A DNA stretch of 64,000 nt from Strigamia acuminata (GCA_949358305.1 OX442314.1:36925211-36989210), one strand, 5' to 3'. Numbered from the stretch's first letter, positions 30,933-42,712 are shown. Numbers and translations are program-made. The notes: generated by a model not told the origin, from the sequence alone.

Positions 30933-33362
30933 CTAGTTCAATACTACTTTTCGGGCTTTTTCTTTTGCAAAATCATTTATAACATCGTCAAAATTTAAAT
31001 TGGATGAAATTTTGTATTCAATGGACAGTATTGCTATTTCTGTTAACCTTTCCTGTGCCATTGTTGAACGCAAATAATTCTTAATCAATTTTAGTTTTGA
31101 AAAGGAACGCTCTCCACTTGCAACAGACACAGGAAGTGTTAACAAAATTCTCAATACAATAAAAATATTTAGAAAATTTTCTATTAAATTATTTTTAGTA
31201 ACATAGTTTAGTAAATTTAATGGGGTTAATACTTCACTTTCATTTAAAATATTTCGAATAATTAAGATTTCATTATACAAATTTAGTGGTTCTATATCTG
31301 AGTTTTCACCATCAGTTAAAGCTAGATGTAAATCTTGACAATGTTTAAAAATAATATTAGAATCCATGTCTTTTAGAGATTGAATGTCATACAAAAATTG
31401 AAATAACTCATTATGTGTTTGTAATAAAGAAAATCTTTCCTCAATTGAATTAATGCAAATATCTAATACATAATTAAAAAAATGTATTTCAAAATTTTTT
31501 AAAGGATCAACAATTGGTGTGTCCATTCCTTCATAGTCAAATTTTTTTTTTTTACGTCGAATTCTAGTAGAGGTCTCTATTTCAAAATTTGCTTCTATCT
31601 CCATCTCTGAAGCAATTTCTTTGGCAGAGCAGAGCATTTGTTGGAAGCCATTCATACGATATTCTTTTAAAAATGAAGTTATGCTTTTTAGGATTCGAAT
31701 ACATTCTGACAGCACCATGTTTGGGCTTTGTAATAATTTTGAGGCAATATTAATTTTAGATAGCACATCGTACCAAACAACGATGCTGCAAATAAATTTA
31801 AAACTAGAAATTTTATTTGCCAATGATTTGCTTTTATGTTTAGTTTCGCTGTCTCTCTGCTCATCCAAAGAAATTTCTATCAATGCATAATAAATTTCCC
31901 CTAATTGGTATCTTAATGGCTTAACAGCCTCCACCCGACTTTCCCACCGTGTAGAACTTACACTTTTTACAGTTAGGGACGTTATGTATTTTTTTAGAAT
32001 AGTCCATCTATAAGTAGAACTTGAGAAAAATATAAATATCTCTTGGACCAAAGAAAAGAAATTAACAATTTCACCAGAAGCTGCTGCTGCATCATTAATA
32101 ACAAGATTAAGTGAATGACATGAACAAGGGACAAAAAAGGCTTTTGGATTTTGATTTAAAATCTGTCTTTGAACACCAGAATGGACACCTTTCATGTTTG
32201 CTCCATTGTCGTACCCCTGTCCACGCATGTCTTCAATTTTGATGCCCAATGTTTCTAACTCTTGTAATAATACTTCAGTTAAACCAGCTCCAGTGGTTAA
32301 TTCAACAGGCAAAAATTTTATAAAGTATTCTGTGGGAAAATATTCTGTCTCTTCTTTTGTGACAACTCGAATGACTAAAGACATTTGTTCAACTCTACTC
32401 ACGTCTGGAGTGCAATCTAATATTATGCTAAAATATTTAGCTTCCTTAATTTTAGCAATAATAGTGTTTCGCACTTTTTGTCCCAGAAGTGAAATTAGGT
32501 TATTTTGAATGGTATTGCTCATGTAGTGAACACTGCGATGATTTTTTGAGGATCTTCTTAAATGTTCACTTGTAATGGGATCAAATTTTCCCAACAACTC
32601 CATTAATTTTAGGAAATTCCCATTGTTTTGATCAAACAATTTATCCGAACTTCCTCTAAATGCCAGCAGTTGGGAAGCACATAATTGAACAACAGCAATA
32701 ATTCTCTTCAAAATATCTCTCCAATGTTGTTGTTCCAGTTGTAAGATTCGCTGTTGTTCTTTGTCAATCGTCTGGCCTATTTTCAATCGAGTGTCTAATT
32801 CCATCCATTTTTTAAAGCAATCCATGTGTGTGATTGAACTCTCATGAGATTTGAGGCCTCGTGAAATATTTTTCCAGTCATTAAATCCAAATTTCGACCA
32901 ATTTTTAGAGTTAGAGTCAGGATTTCGAAATAAATAGCAACAGAAACAGTACACTGAATCTGTGGTAGTTGAGTATATTAACCATTTCCTTTGTAATCTT
33001 TCTCCATTTGACATTACTCTTTCATAGAAAGAGTCAGTAAAGTGTCTACCATTGTCATCTTTGGGATAACAAAATCCTTTCACTTGCACTGGCCCTTTTT
33101 CTATAATGAACTGTACTTGCTGATGTTGAAATATTCTTAAATTATGCCAATTTGCAGGATCAGCATAAAGTTCACAGTTTTCAGTTGTAAGTGCAATTGG
33201 TCCTTCTTCTGCAATTTTATCTGGAACTTCTTCTTGTCCTTGCTCTTGTTCTTGGTTATTTTCTGCTGCTTTGTCATCATTGTCTGGTTCGGTTTCTGTA
33301 CCCTCAGTGTCAGTGACAGGTTTAGATGTTGAAGGCCCCACAGCCAAAAATTTATCTATCAT
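30933..33362 (-). CDS. hAT transposase (TTF/ZMYM type), 809 aa, intact
   Basis: The acidic N-terminus is low complexity. Then comes a TTF-type zinc-finger region (about 100-190) with VYCFCCYLF and SHESSITHMDC; a DUF4371-like part and the RNase H-like core, with FSIILDCTPDVSRVEQMSLV and GQGYDNGANMKGVHSGVQ giving acidic residues in the usual places; and the C-terminal dimerisation motif LPVSVASGERSFSKLKLIKN. Family length is typically 600-850 aa, so it is full length. It lies 5'-end toward the Gypsy insertion at 34021, about 650 bp upstream of its start, so the reading frame is intact while its promoter region may be split from its left end. Confidence 0.92.
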   Translation of the reverse strand: MIDKFLAVGPSTSKPVTDTEGTETEPDNDDKAAENNQEQEQGQEEVPDKIAEEGPIALTTENCELYADPANWHNLRIFQHQQVQFIIEKGPVQVKGFCYPKDDNGRHFTDSFYERVMSNGERLQRKWLIYSTTTDSVYCFCCYLFRNPDSNSKNWSKFGFNDWKNISRGLKSHESSITHMDCFKKWMELDTRLKIGQTIDKEQQRILQLEQQHWRDILKRIIAVVQLCASQLLAFRGSSDKLFDQNNGNFLKLMELLGKFDPITSEHLRRSSKNHRSVHYMSNTIQNNLISLLGQKVRNTIIAKIKEAKYFSIILDCTPDVSRVEQMSLVIRVVTKEETEYFPTEYFIKFLPVELTTGAGLTEVLLQELETLGIKIEDMRGQGYDNGANMKGVHSGVQRQILNQNPKAFFVPCSCHSLNLVINDAAAASGEIVNFFSLVQEIFIFFSSSTYRWTILKKYITSLTVKSVSSTRWESRVEAVKPLRYQLGEIYYALIEISLDEQRDSETKHKSKSLANKISSFKFICSIVVWYDVLSKINIASKLLQSPNMVLSECIRILKSITSFLKEYRMNGFQQMLCSAKEIASEMEIEANFEIETSTRIRRKKKKFDYEGMDTPIVDPLKNFEIHFFNYVLDICINSIEERFSLLQTHNELFQFLYDIQSLKDMDSNIIFKHCQDLHLALTDGENSDIEPLNLYNEILIIRNILNESEVLTPLNLLNYVTKNNLIENFLNIFIVLRILLTLPVSVASGERSFSKLKLIKNYLRSTMAQERLTEIAILSIEYKISSNLNFDDVINDFAKEKARKVVLN

Positions 33363-34016
33363 CAGCCTTTTTTTCTAATTTCTTTTTCTTATAAGCACAC
33401 CCAGATAATTTTTTCCTTTTAAGGTTGTTCATTCTAGGAGAAAAAATAAACCTTAATTGTTTAATATTTGATATATTTTAAAAACATATTTGGATAATAA
33501 TTGTAAAAATAAAAATTAATATCAAGAATCTTTCTTGACTGATAATATTTTGTGTGGAAAAAACATTTAACACCAGTGAAAAAATGTGGAAAATGGTTAA
33601 AAACAAGTAAAAATATGTTAATAAACATATAAAATGTTTAAAAATGTGTGATGCATCTTTAAAAAAAATTTTCAAAGTAATAATTAGGTTTTATGTACAT
33701 TATATCGATAAATCTATGCTGTTTGTGTTTGTTTAAACCCCATAGCCTCCTTTTCAAATAGGTAAACCGTCAACATGACGTCATTCGTAAACTCTGCCAT
33801 TGTCAGAAAAGGGGGATTTGTTTTCTCAAAATAGTTTTTTCAAATAGGGCACAAAAAAGGGGTGCAAAAAGACCCCCCACAAACAAAGTGGCACAGTGAT
33901 TACACCAGATAAATCTACCTCTGGCAAATATTAGTCACTCAAAACCATTGTATATATGGCAAATGTTAGTCAAATTCACTAGCTGCATTCAAAAATTAAA
34001 ATAACAATTTTAGTTT
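33363..34016. other. Non-coding 5' part of hAT-A
   Basis: AT-rich sequence between the transposase start and the Gypsy insertion. It holds several AAATTTAGTCAAAT-type words that recur on the other side of the Gypsy element (46740-46870), as expected for one continuous region split by the insertion. Confidence 0.6.
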
Positions 34017-34020
34017 AAGT

Positions 34021-34544
34021 TGTCACGGGTGAGCTTTCCCAATTCCTAAATTTCAATTTTATTCCTCACCTGTTCTCATTCTTAATTTATGCGCGCGACC
34101 TTGTCGCGGTTTTCATTTTAACCTCATTTGTTAATTTGGGTCATGTGACAATCGATCAGCTGATCAATCGATCAGCTGACCGATTGTTATAAATATCGCG
34201 ACGTGTCGATATTCCGACACTTCGCGACCAACTACAATTTGGACCACAAGTCAACTTTATTTTCGCATCTAATTTTCCAACCGTGCTCGTTCTAACTCCC
34301 ACCTTTTTATCCACCCGGTGACATTCGAAGCCCCCATTTGAGCTACCGAATTATCTGGATTTAGTCGATTTATTTCGTCCTAAACACATTTCGATAACAC
34401 GAATCGAGTCGCAATAAATTTCAACGGAATTGGAGATTTCTAAATGACCGACACCCACGTTGAAGGTCATTCGTTTTGAAGAAATATCCGCGAACCTGCG
34501 AATGCGTGTTCAACACATGCATTGTTTGTAACGACAGCGTTATA
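34021..34544 (+). repeat. Gypsy 5' LTR
   Basis: It begins TGTCACGGG. A 16-bp direct repeat (CAATCGATCAGCTGA plus one base) stands twice at 34149-34180, just before the TATA-like TTATAAATA (34187-34195). Identical by eye to 46102-46625. Confidence 0.95.
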
Positions 34545-34545
34545 A

Positions 34546-34566
34546 ACTTGGCGAGCTAGACAGGAT
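34546..34566 (+). promoter_or_regulatory. Probable primer-binding site of the Gypsy element
   Basis: TTGGCGAGCTAGACAGGAT follows the 5' LTR directly and starts with TGG, the complement of a tRNA 3' CCA. I cannot say which tRNA. Confidence 0.6.
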
Positions 34567-34652
34567 TCTGCTTTATCGAGGGAACCAGCGAGATAGTTAG
34601 TATTCTCATTTTTCATTAATTATTATAATTTTCTTTTTCACGTTATTTCATC

Positions 34653-36557
34653 ATGGCGTCACCGTTAGAAGGTAATGGTATTTCATATACAGCTCTGAAC
34701 CCTTTTGACATAAACGAGTTGGAATTATTGGAGGAAATGCGCGATAACAGAAGGCAAGCGCGAGCGACGACGGTTGTAAATGTTACAACTTCACCGTTGG
34801 TGACATTTTCAACCGACATATTAACAACAGTCGCGAGTCCAGCTAGCGCAAGGGTGCAACCAATGGTTGTGAACACAACAATGTCGCGAATGTCGCCGAC
34901 TGAAACGGTCAGCGTGTCGTCGACACCACCAATTGGTGATGGGGGGCAAACAAATCCTCAAGCATCATTTTTTGCCGGTCTGCGTACCGAATTTCAACAG
35001 TTTTTAAGGGATTGCAGGGAAAGCATTCTAACACAGCCCGCTTCGCGTTCTCCTGGGTCCGTACATTCAGAGGGATATTCGGCAACCCGTGGCCAACAGA
35101 CGAGTGGGAGGAAGACGTCTTCATTATTTGCAGAGCCTTCCACGGGCAGGACTCGAGCGGCAACAGCATCGCATCATCAAGCGAACACGGAGCCACGACA
35201 TCGATCCGCGTCGACAAGCCATCCACGAGCGGGCATAGACAGAAATCAAGGACTTCCACGTGAACATGCTAAAAGCCCACCATCGCTTCAAAGTGCGCGC
35301 GATGACGCGTCTAAAGTTAATGAAGAAGTAATGTCATCAATTTTGTATTCAAAAATGAAGTATCCAAAGCCAGAGCCAGCAACTAAAGAACAGTTGTCGC
35401 TCCCATCTTTACCTGATTCGGATGACGTAGCTGGTCGTCGAAAATGGAAAGTGGAAAAAATTCCGCATTTTAATCCGGACAAGACAGACTTTGATACAGT
35501 GAATTCATTTTTGGCAGAGCTTTTTTCACACATGTGGCAGGTGGGAGCTCCGGAGCGCGATTATTTAAAGGCTTATGCAGCCACTGCTTTAAAGGGTCGC
35601 GCGTTGACTTGGTGGACGACTATGAAACTTAAACCCAAGACTTGGAAACAGTTTGAAGTACTTTTCCGACAAACATATTCAATGAATACGGCCGCAGCGA
35701 ATGCTAAATTGAGCCAACGCAAGCAAAGACCGGGCGAGTCTACAACTGCATTTTTGAGTGAAATTGCTCATTATTTGCAAATTGCAGGCTATAAAGAAAG
35801 AACACTAAGGTGGGAAAAGGCCCAAAATATGCTGCAAACGCAGGTAGTATTATTGATGCGAAATTGGGGAGTAAGTAGTCTTGAGAAGGCGATTCGAGTC
35901 GGAAATGATGTGGACAATAGGTTGCAACTTGATTCATTGCGATCGCTCGAATTTAAGCAAAGTGGAATAGTAGATCAGGCCTTTATGCCCCTTCCTAAGG
36001 AGTATACTATTCCTACGATGCTGAAGCCTGTGGAAGAAGCTAAGGTGGAGAAGCCCAAATTTTCAACTTTTTCTAGATCTGGACAGTTTTCGCGACAGCA
36101 GCTTTCCAAACAAATTGCTGCGGTTCTGCTAGCAATGGAAGGCCAGCCGGAAGTTCCTCGCCCGTATGGAGCGGATGAGGAGTCGGAAAGTAGTGGATAC
36201 GACCCAGAGGAAATCAAACAGGATGTGGCAGCAGCAGCTGTCAAAACGGAAACAAAGACGGCGGCCGCGAAAAATGAAGTTAAAATCGCGACGACAAAAC
36301 TTGAAGTTCCGTCAAACGTTCCAAAGGATCATGTTTGCTCGACTCGCGTTACCACTTTCGATCCAACGCCATCGCCACCGGAATCGGTCAAGCGCCCAGA
36401 TCACACAACCTGGCGCCGAACCAAGAAGAACCGCTGGTATATGGTCGAAAATGACACATGGCGTCCATTTTGCCTAATCTGTCATAAACTCTTCGAGCGG
36501 TCGGAAAACTTCCAAGGCCTGCCAGGAAGCGGGGCAACAAAGCCAGGCCAAAAGTAA
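34653..36557 (+). CDS. Gypsy Gag protein, 634 aa
   Basis: A serine/threonine- and arginine-rich N-terminal third is followed by a capsid-like domain (about 275-440). Recognisable parts are KVEKIPHFNPDKTDFDTVNS, LKAYAATALKGRALTWWTTM, WKQFEVLFRQTY and QRKQRPGESTTAFLSEI, the retrotransposon Gag pattern (A...L.G.A..WW and R.....ES...F). The C-terminus has no CCHC zinc knuckle; instead a small FCLICHKLFERSENF motif stands near the end. It ends at 36557, overlapping the open pol frame (36488 on) by about 70 nt in the -1 frame. Confidence 0.9.
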   Translation: MASPLEGNGISYTALNPFDINELELLEEMRDNRRQARATTVVNVTTSPLVTFSTDILTTVASPASARVQPMVVNTTMSRMSPTETVSVSSTPPIGDGGQTNPQASFFAGLRTEFQQFLRDCRESILTQPASRSPGSVHSEGYSATRGQQTSGRKTSSLFAEPSTGRTRAATASHHQANTEPRHRSASTSHPRAGIDRNQGLPREHAKSPPSLQSARDDASKVNEEVMSSILYSKMKYPKPEPATKEQLSLPSLPDSDDVAGRRKWKVEKIPHFNPDKTDFDTVNSFLAELFSHMWQVGAPERDYLKAYAATALKGRALTWWTTMKLKPKTWKQFEVLFRQTYSMNTAAANAKLSQRKQRPGESTTAFLSEIAHYLQIAGYKERTLRWEKAQNMLQTQVVLLMRNWGVSSLEKAIRVGNDVDNRLQLDSLRSLEFKQSGIVDQAFMPLPKEYTIPTMLKPVEEAKVEKPKFSTFSRSGQFSRQQLSKQIAAVLLAMEGQPEVPRPYGADEESESSGYDPEEIKQDVAAAAVKTETKTAAAKNEVKIATTKLEVPSNVPKDHVCSTRVTTFDPTPSPPESVKRPDHTTWRRTKKNRWYMVENDTWRPFCLICHKLFERSENFQGLPGSGATKPGQK

Positions 36558-39500
36558 ACACCAATTGCCCCGACTTACCCGAAAACTGTGCAGAAACACG
36601 AGAAAGTACAACACAATCACCAGCGCCAACATTGACAAGTGCAAGCGCTACTCATAAAACTTTATTTCAAAACAATTCATCAATCGCTCCCCAGGAGCTT
36701 AAACTTCAAGAGAAATCAACTTCTGTTATTCCAAAATCACCCATCATCACACTGCAACCGGAAAAACCCAAGTTGACAATTCTTCAACCTGAAAATAAGG
36801 ACAAAATGGTAAGTAAGATCATCACTAATGAATTTATTAATACTATTTCCAGAGTTAGCACCGCGACTTTGCCTCCGCATGGCTCGATCAACCAAGTGGA
36901 CGCGAAATTTGTGATGTTATCACCCGCGGAGTTATTTAAAACGCAGGAACCCATAATTGAAATTACTAAACGCGATAGATTTAAGGCAGATGCACCATGT
37001 GTAAGAATTGCGTGGTCGGACGTCTCTTTCATCGCGATTTTCGATTCTGGAGCACAAACCTGCATAATGTCGGACAAACTCTTTAATCAATTAAAAGATA
37101 AAATGGAACTGCAAATGATGCCGTTAAATGAATTTGTCAGAACTGCAACGAACGACACTGTCAAAGTGACAGGCTCTGTACAACTTGCAGTTAGAGGACC
37201 CCGCGCAATTATTAAATTTGTCTGTCTTGTTGTTCCCGAAACATCTCAAGATCTGCTTTTGGGACGCGACTTTTGCCGTGCAGTAGGCCTCTGCACGTTG
37301 CATGGTCGGCAAGAATGGTATTTAGAGGGATCTGAAGAACGACGTAAGTTTTTGACAATTGACGAGGCATCACGATCAGAACCAGTTTTATTGCTACCAA
37401 TTGATAGAAAATATAGCAATGAACCCAAATTAGCGATATTACCTGCCCCTACATCTAAAATCAATTGTGTTCTGCTTGACCATCGCCCACTCGCACGAGA
37501 AGTGTTTGAATATCCAAACGATGATGCACAATTTCGTGTTAAAAAGATCAAACATCGCGATTCTAATGAGTGGTCAAATATTTGGTCGCCTAAACGGCAA
37601 GAAAGATCAACTTCTTTTTCGCGTAGAGTTTCTAGTTTTCAGATAAAACCATCATTCAGCCAAGTTCAACGTTGGAAACGACAATCCAAACGTATTGCTA
37701 AAGTTAAACCAATTGTTCAACAATTGAATCAACAAGCATCGCGACTTTTGAAAGAAGATATTCTCAAAGAAGCTGAAAAGCAGAAGATTAAGGATGAAGG
37801 TGACAGTATCGAACATATTAATCAATGTAATTTTTTATCTTATCAGCCAAATGAAGACCCAACATGTCTGGATTGGATCTATCATCAGCTCTGGAATCAA
37901 CTGACGGTTCCACAAATCCAACTTCTCATCAAAACTTTACAACCAGTTGCGAATGTTTTTCGAGAGGAAGTCGGACTCTGCAACAATACCGAGTTCGAGG
38001 TCAACTTGAAGCCAGGATTTCGACCCGTCCATGTTCCAGTGCGGCCAGTGAATCCAGCCAAGAAACTAATAATTGATAAGTACATTGATCAAAAATTAAA
38101 ACAGGGGATAATTAGGCGTTCAATGAGTGATTGTGCAGTTGCGCCGGTCGTAGTGCCCAAAAAAACGGGCGATTGGCGAACTGCAATGGATTTTCGCCCA
38201 ATTAACGCTCAAACGGTCCCTGACGTATATCCATTACCTGACATTGACAACATTTTCGCGTACCTTGGTGGAGCCCATTGGTTTTCAATAATTGATGGTC
38301 GCGAAGCTTTTCATCAACTCGGAGTCAGAAAAGGCGATGAAAGATATTTGGCATTTATAACTCACCGTGGACTCTTTGAGTACGTGAGAATGCCCTTTGG
38401 GCCCATTAATGGACCGGCAACGTTACAACGCGCGATGAACAAGACTCTCGCGAAACACCTGTATAAGTTTGTGTTTGTATATTTGGATGATGTGATCGTT
38501 TTCAGCAAGACATATGAAGAACATGTTGAACATTTAAAAATTGTGCTTGGTGAATTATACGATGCAGGATTTACAATGAATGCAGACAAAACAGAACTGT
38601 GTCGTCGGCGCTTGGAGGTTCTGGGCCATATCGTCGAGGCGGGCCAAATTACTCCAAATCCAAAAAAGGTGACTGCAATCCAAAGTTATCCTGCACCAAC
38701 CAACTTACGCGAACTGCAGAGATTTAAGGGAATGGTGGGCTACTACCAAACTTTTATTCCAAATTTTGCAAAAATTTGTGAAGTTTTCCGCCCTCTTCTT
38801 AAAAAGGATTGCACTTGGGTTTGGACTGACGCTCACCAACATGCGTTTGAACATTTAAAACAATTTGTTGCAGAACCAACTTTAAAACGTAATTTCCCAA
38901 ATTGGAAAAAACCATTCATCCTGCAGACTGACGCAAGTTATTCAGGTCTTGGGGCTGCTTTAATGCAAATTGATAATGAAGGAAATCGTTATCCAGTCGC
39001 ATTTGCATCGCGAGCATTAAATAGCGCCGAAAAAAATTATCCAGTGACTGAAATTGAGTGTCTTGCGGCTGTCTGGGCGGTTAAAAGATTTAGACCCTAC
39101 CTTGAAATGATGGACTTCTATTTGGAAAGTGACCACATGTCATTGAAATGGCTTTTTCAACAGCGCGAACCACGAGGTAGACTGGCAAGATGGGTTTTAT
39201 CCCTAAGTGAATATCGTTTTACATTCATCTACATTTCTGGATGTAAAAATCGTGTCGCAGATGCACTAAGCCGCGCACCTGTCGATCCTGCAGAAGAAGA
39301 GGAGGAAGATGATAGTCCTCTTGTAGATGAAGCATGCTATCTTGCATTTTTTGACGACATTTCAGATTGGCCAGAGTTAAGAGTAATCGAAGACCTAATT
39401 GATGAACCCCAATTCGCGTACTGTAAGTCAAAAAATAATTTTCGTAATAATAGAAATTATTCTATTTTAGCTTTGACGCCAACTAAATCAAAAAAGAAAA

Positions 39501-41907
39501 AGAAGATGTCGCCAAAACATGTGGTACCATTAAAACGACCAGTGGGACGACCCAAAAAGGACCCAACAGTCCCAACATTTTCACCGCGATCCCGTCGTGC
39601 AATTTCAACCAGAACAAGAGCACGAATTCAGGATCCAACACTGGTTCCTCCAACACCACCTCCACCGACGCCACCAATTGGAAAGCGTCCTGTGGGTCGG
39701 CCTAGAAAAAGGAAAGCTGCGGATCCAGTCGGTGTGGATACGTCACCAAAAACACGGCGTTTAATTCCACCAACAATGGTGAAAAGGCAAGTTGGTAGGC
39801 CTAAAAAACAATTAATTGTGCCGCCTCAAATTCCACCAATTGGGGTGCCACAACCACCACAAATAATTGTTACGCCGCCAACACCTCCGCTTCCTGATGA
39901 TGAACTTCCAGTTCTACCAACGGTACCAGAGGAAATAGTTCCGAAACGAGTGCCAGGACGTCTAAAAAAGCGTAAGACAGGAATTCCGGAACCAATTGTG
40001 CCGTCACCAAGGTTACGAAAACCTACGGCACCTGTGCTGCCACCTGAAGAGGTGCCATCAAAACGTCGAGTTGGCAGACCACGTAAAAAACAGTCTGGTA
40101 TTCCAATACCAATTGGAAAACCTAAACCAATTTTGAAACCAACTCCTACCCCAATTTATACACCATCACCACCAATCTCTCCTATTCCTTCACCCATAAG
40201 TCCTCACCCATTTTCCAAGCCTTTTGCAGAACCAGAAGAGCCACAAGCTGGACCATCGGGTTACAGACCCGAGCCTTCCTCCGCGACGTCAGACAGCTCC
40301 GAATCATCATCAGACGAGAGCTACGGGCCGAATTTGGGCACGCAAACGCCCGAAACAATTTATTTTCGCCCGTCATTAACTCAGAGAAGAACTCCGAGAC
40401 CACGACGTAGACCGCGAAGAAATTATGATGAGGATGAGGGTGACGAGTCACCAAACGAATTGGAGAGACAGGCGGAGTTGGACCACGACCCACCTGTGGA
40501 CCATCCAGCATTTGTGGTGCTGCCTAGTGCGGCCGAAATCATCGCAGCTCAGCAAGATGATCAAGACTCACGGGAACTGATAGAGTACTTGACTCTTCAC
40601 ACACTTCCAGATGAACCAGAGCGTGCTAATTTTATTTTGAATCATTCAAATGATTTTGGCATGTCAAAAGGTTTGTTGTGTCGTTTTCCTCCCGTAGATA
40701 TAAATAAATTTCGCAAACGTCGCCAAATTTATTTGCCCAACGTTGAGCTTCGCGAACGCTATTTCCGAGCACTACATTATCCACCAATCGGAGGGCATAT
40801 GGGAATAGAAAAGACCCTGCAAAGACTCAAAACACGTGTATATTGGCCAAAAATGCGCGAAGATGTGCAAACTTGGGTATTGGTTTGTGACGCATGTCAG
40901 CGAGCAAAACCTTTAAACCGATTGCCATATGGCAAATTGCTGATGTCTAAACCACGACATTTATTTTCGGCCATTTATATCGATTATTATGGCAAAAAGC
41001 CTCGCTCGACAGGTGGAAACTGCTATGCATTCGTAATGGTGGATGCTGCAAGCAGGTGGCTGGACGTAAGACTCACTGAAAACGCGAATATTCCCACTAC
41101 TGTTAAACAAATTGTCAAATTCTGTAAAAGATGGGGGTTCCCGAAGGTCATAATAAGTGACAACGCACCAACATTTCGATCCCCCGAATTCCAGAATCAA
41201 TGCCAACAATTAGGAGCAGTGAACAGGTACACAGCGGTGTATCATCCGCAGAGCAATTTGGCGGAAAGATTAAATCAGTCGCTAAAAAACTGCATCCTGG
41301 CCTACATTGATGATCATTCAAGATGGGACATACACATCGGATATTTTGTACTCGCGATAAATTCCGCATATCAAGTATCGTTAAAATTCTCACCCTTTAA
41401 AATGGTTACTGGCCAAGAGGCCAGATTTCCGGGGGACTTGGACAGCGATTCGGACGATGGTGAACCTTTGCCGCCGTCAGAGGCGGAGAATTTACACGAA
41501 TACATGCGAACCTTACGTTCACAGGCAGCGGCGAATTTGCAAGCTGCAAAAATCAGGCACAAACGATGGTTTGATCGTGGAAGAAGGCCTCATGATTTCA
41601 AACCAGGTGATTGGGTAACTTTAAAAAATCGCCAGCAATCATCTGCCGATCGCCAATTTGCCGCTGGATTGCGACAACGAACTGAGGGAATTCATATTAT
41701 CCACAGATTAGTTGGTCCGAACACTGTAATATTAATGGACAATGAGGGGAGAAAATCGCCCCCATATAATGTAATCGAATTAAGACATTGGCATTTTGAT
41801 GATGCAGAAGCACCAAATGTCGAAGAAATTAATTTGATCGACTTACATGTCGAGAAATTCATTTTAACGACTTTTGACATTTTTTCCGCTCATGTGGTTG
41901 CATCTAA

Positions 41908-41914
<7 letters not shown>
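36488..41914 (+). CDS. Gypsy Pol polyprotein with AT-hook insert
   Basis: There is no ATG start at the head of the open frame; a -1 frameshift from gag within 36488-36557 is the likely expression route. Counting from 36632: aspartic protease IFDSGAQTCIM (about 138); reverse transcriptase with VFVYLDDVIVF (about 615); RNase H with LQTDASYSGLGAALMQ (about 767); a proline- and lysine-rich linker (about 960-1280) with five K(R/x)xxGRxxKK motifs; integrase zinc-binding H..GHMG...CDACQRAK (about 1380-1425); and integrase core acidic residues in YIDYYG, ISDNAP and LAERLNQ. The spacing between the last two acidic residues is 34 rather than the usual 35. The order RT-RNase H-IN is Ty3/Gypsy. No stop codons. 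Confidence 0.95.
39525..40110 (+). other. Five AT-hook-like motifs within Gypsy Pol
   Basis: The motifs are KRPVGRPKKD, KRPVGRPRKRK, KRQVGRPKKQ, KRVPGRLKKRK and KRRVGRPRKK, spaced about 40-60 residues apart in a proline-rich linker. The GRP core flanked by basic residues is the AT-hook pattern, a minor-groove DNA binder; the fourth has GRL instead of GRP. They lie between RNase H and integrase. Confidence 0.85.
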
Positions 41915-41946
<32 letters not shown>

Positions 41947-42340
41947 GAATGTAGCCATGCGGATTTTAATTTGGGTTTTGTAATTTTTGATTAATTGAAA
42001 ATTTTTATTTATGTGTCTTTTGTGTTTTTGAGGAATTGTCTAAGGTTTTGTTGATTCCGTTTCGTTTCGTTCATTTGTCTTCGATTGTTTGTGTTTGTTT
42101 TTGTTCGTTAACTAACTTAATGTTTCGTACGATGTTTGTCGTTGTTTGTGTTGCATTGTGGTATTGGTAAAAATTAAACCATCTACTCTGAGGTTTATGG
42201 TCATCATTTTTGTCACTAGGTGACGTTGTTGGTTTAGCCTCGCACAGGGCACATGCAATTCACTGACGAATAAATGTCGCGAAGCTTAATTTTAATAATC
42301 AAATGAATTTATTATTATTTTTTATTTTATAATTTAAACT
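41914..42340 (+). other. Gypsy spacer with an A-tract
   Basis: A run of about 32 A (41912-41945) follows the pol stop. The rest is T- and GT-rich non-coding sequence up to ORF3a. Confidence 0.7.
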
Positions 42341-42616
42341 ATGCGTATTATTCTTAAAGAAATTTGGTCAAGAATTAAACCTTTTGGGGGAATAACTTAT
42401 TGGTTTGCGCCTGGAAACAGATATGATTACTCAGCATTCTTTAAATTGACCAATCCTAGAGAGCTAGCCTCTAAGGCCATGCATCTTTTATTCCGTACAT
42501 GCCGGTACTTAGTTTACAACACGCGGTTGATCTCGCGAACATTCCGTGTTGTTTATTATGTAGTTTATCGCGTTCCGTATTTTGTGCTGTCAATTGTAGC
42601 ATTTCGTTTTATGTGA
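42341..42616 (+). CDS. Gypsy ORF3a, 91 aa, unknown
   Basis: An aromatic- and arginine-rich small frame (MRIILKEIWSRIKPFGGITY... RVVYYVVYRVPYFVLSIVAF). The last 30 residues are hydrophobic enough for a membrane segment. It could be a first exon joined to ORF3b: the stop is followed by splice-like signals, and ORF3b begins about 100 bp on. No family recognised. Confidence 0.4.
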   Translation: MRIILKEIWSRIKPFGGITYWFAPGNRYDYSAFFKLTNPRELASKAMHLLFRTCRYLVYNTRLISRTFRVVYYVVYRVPYFVLSIVAFRFM

Positions 42617-42712
42617 GTACTAATTAAGTGTTTCCCATTGTTACCAAATTGATATTTAATCTTATTTTTATTCTCTAAAAGACCGTATAGTTATTCGCGA
42701 ATTACCACCATC

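Noticed and set aside
36488-36557. A specific slippery heptamer for the gag-pol frameshift
   Set aside because: The overlap and the -1 frame are clear, but no standard X XXY YYZ heptamer stands out; GGAAAAC near 36503 is only a weak candidate.
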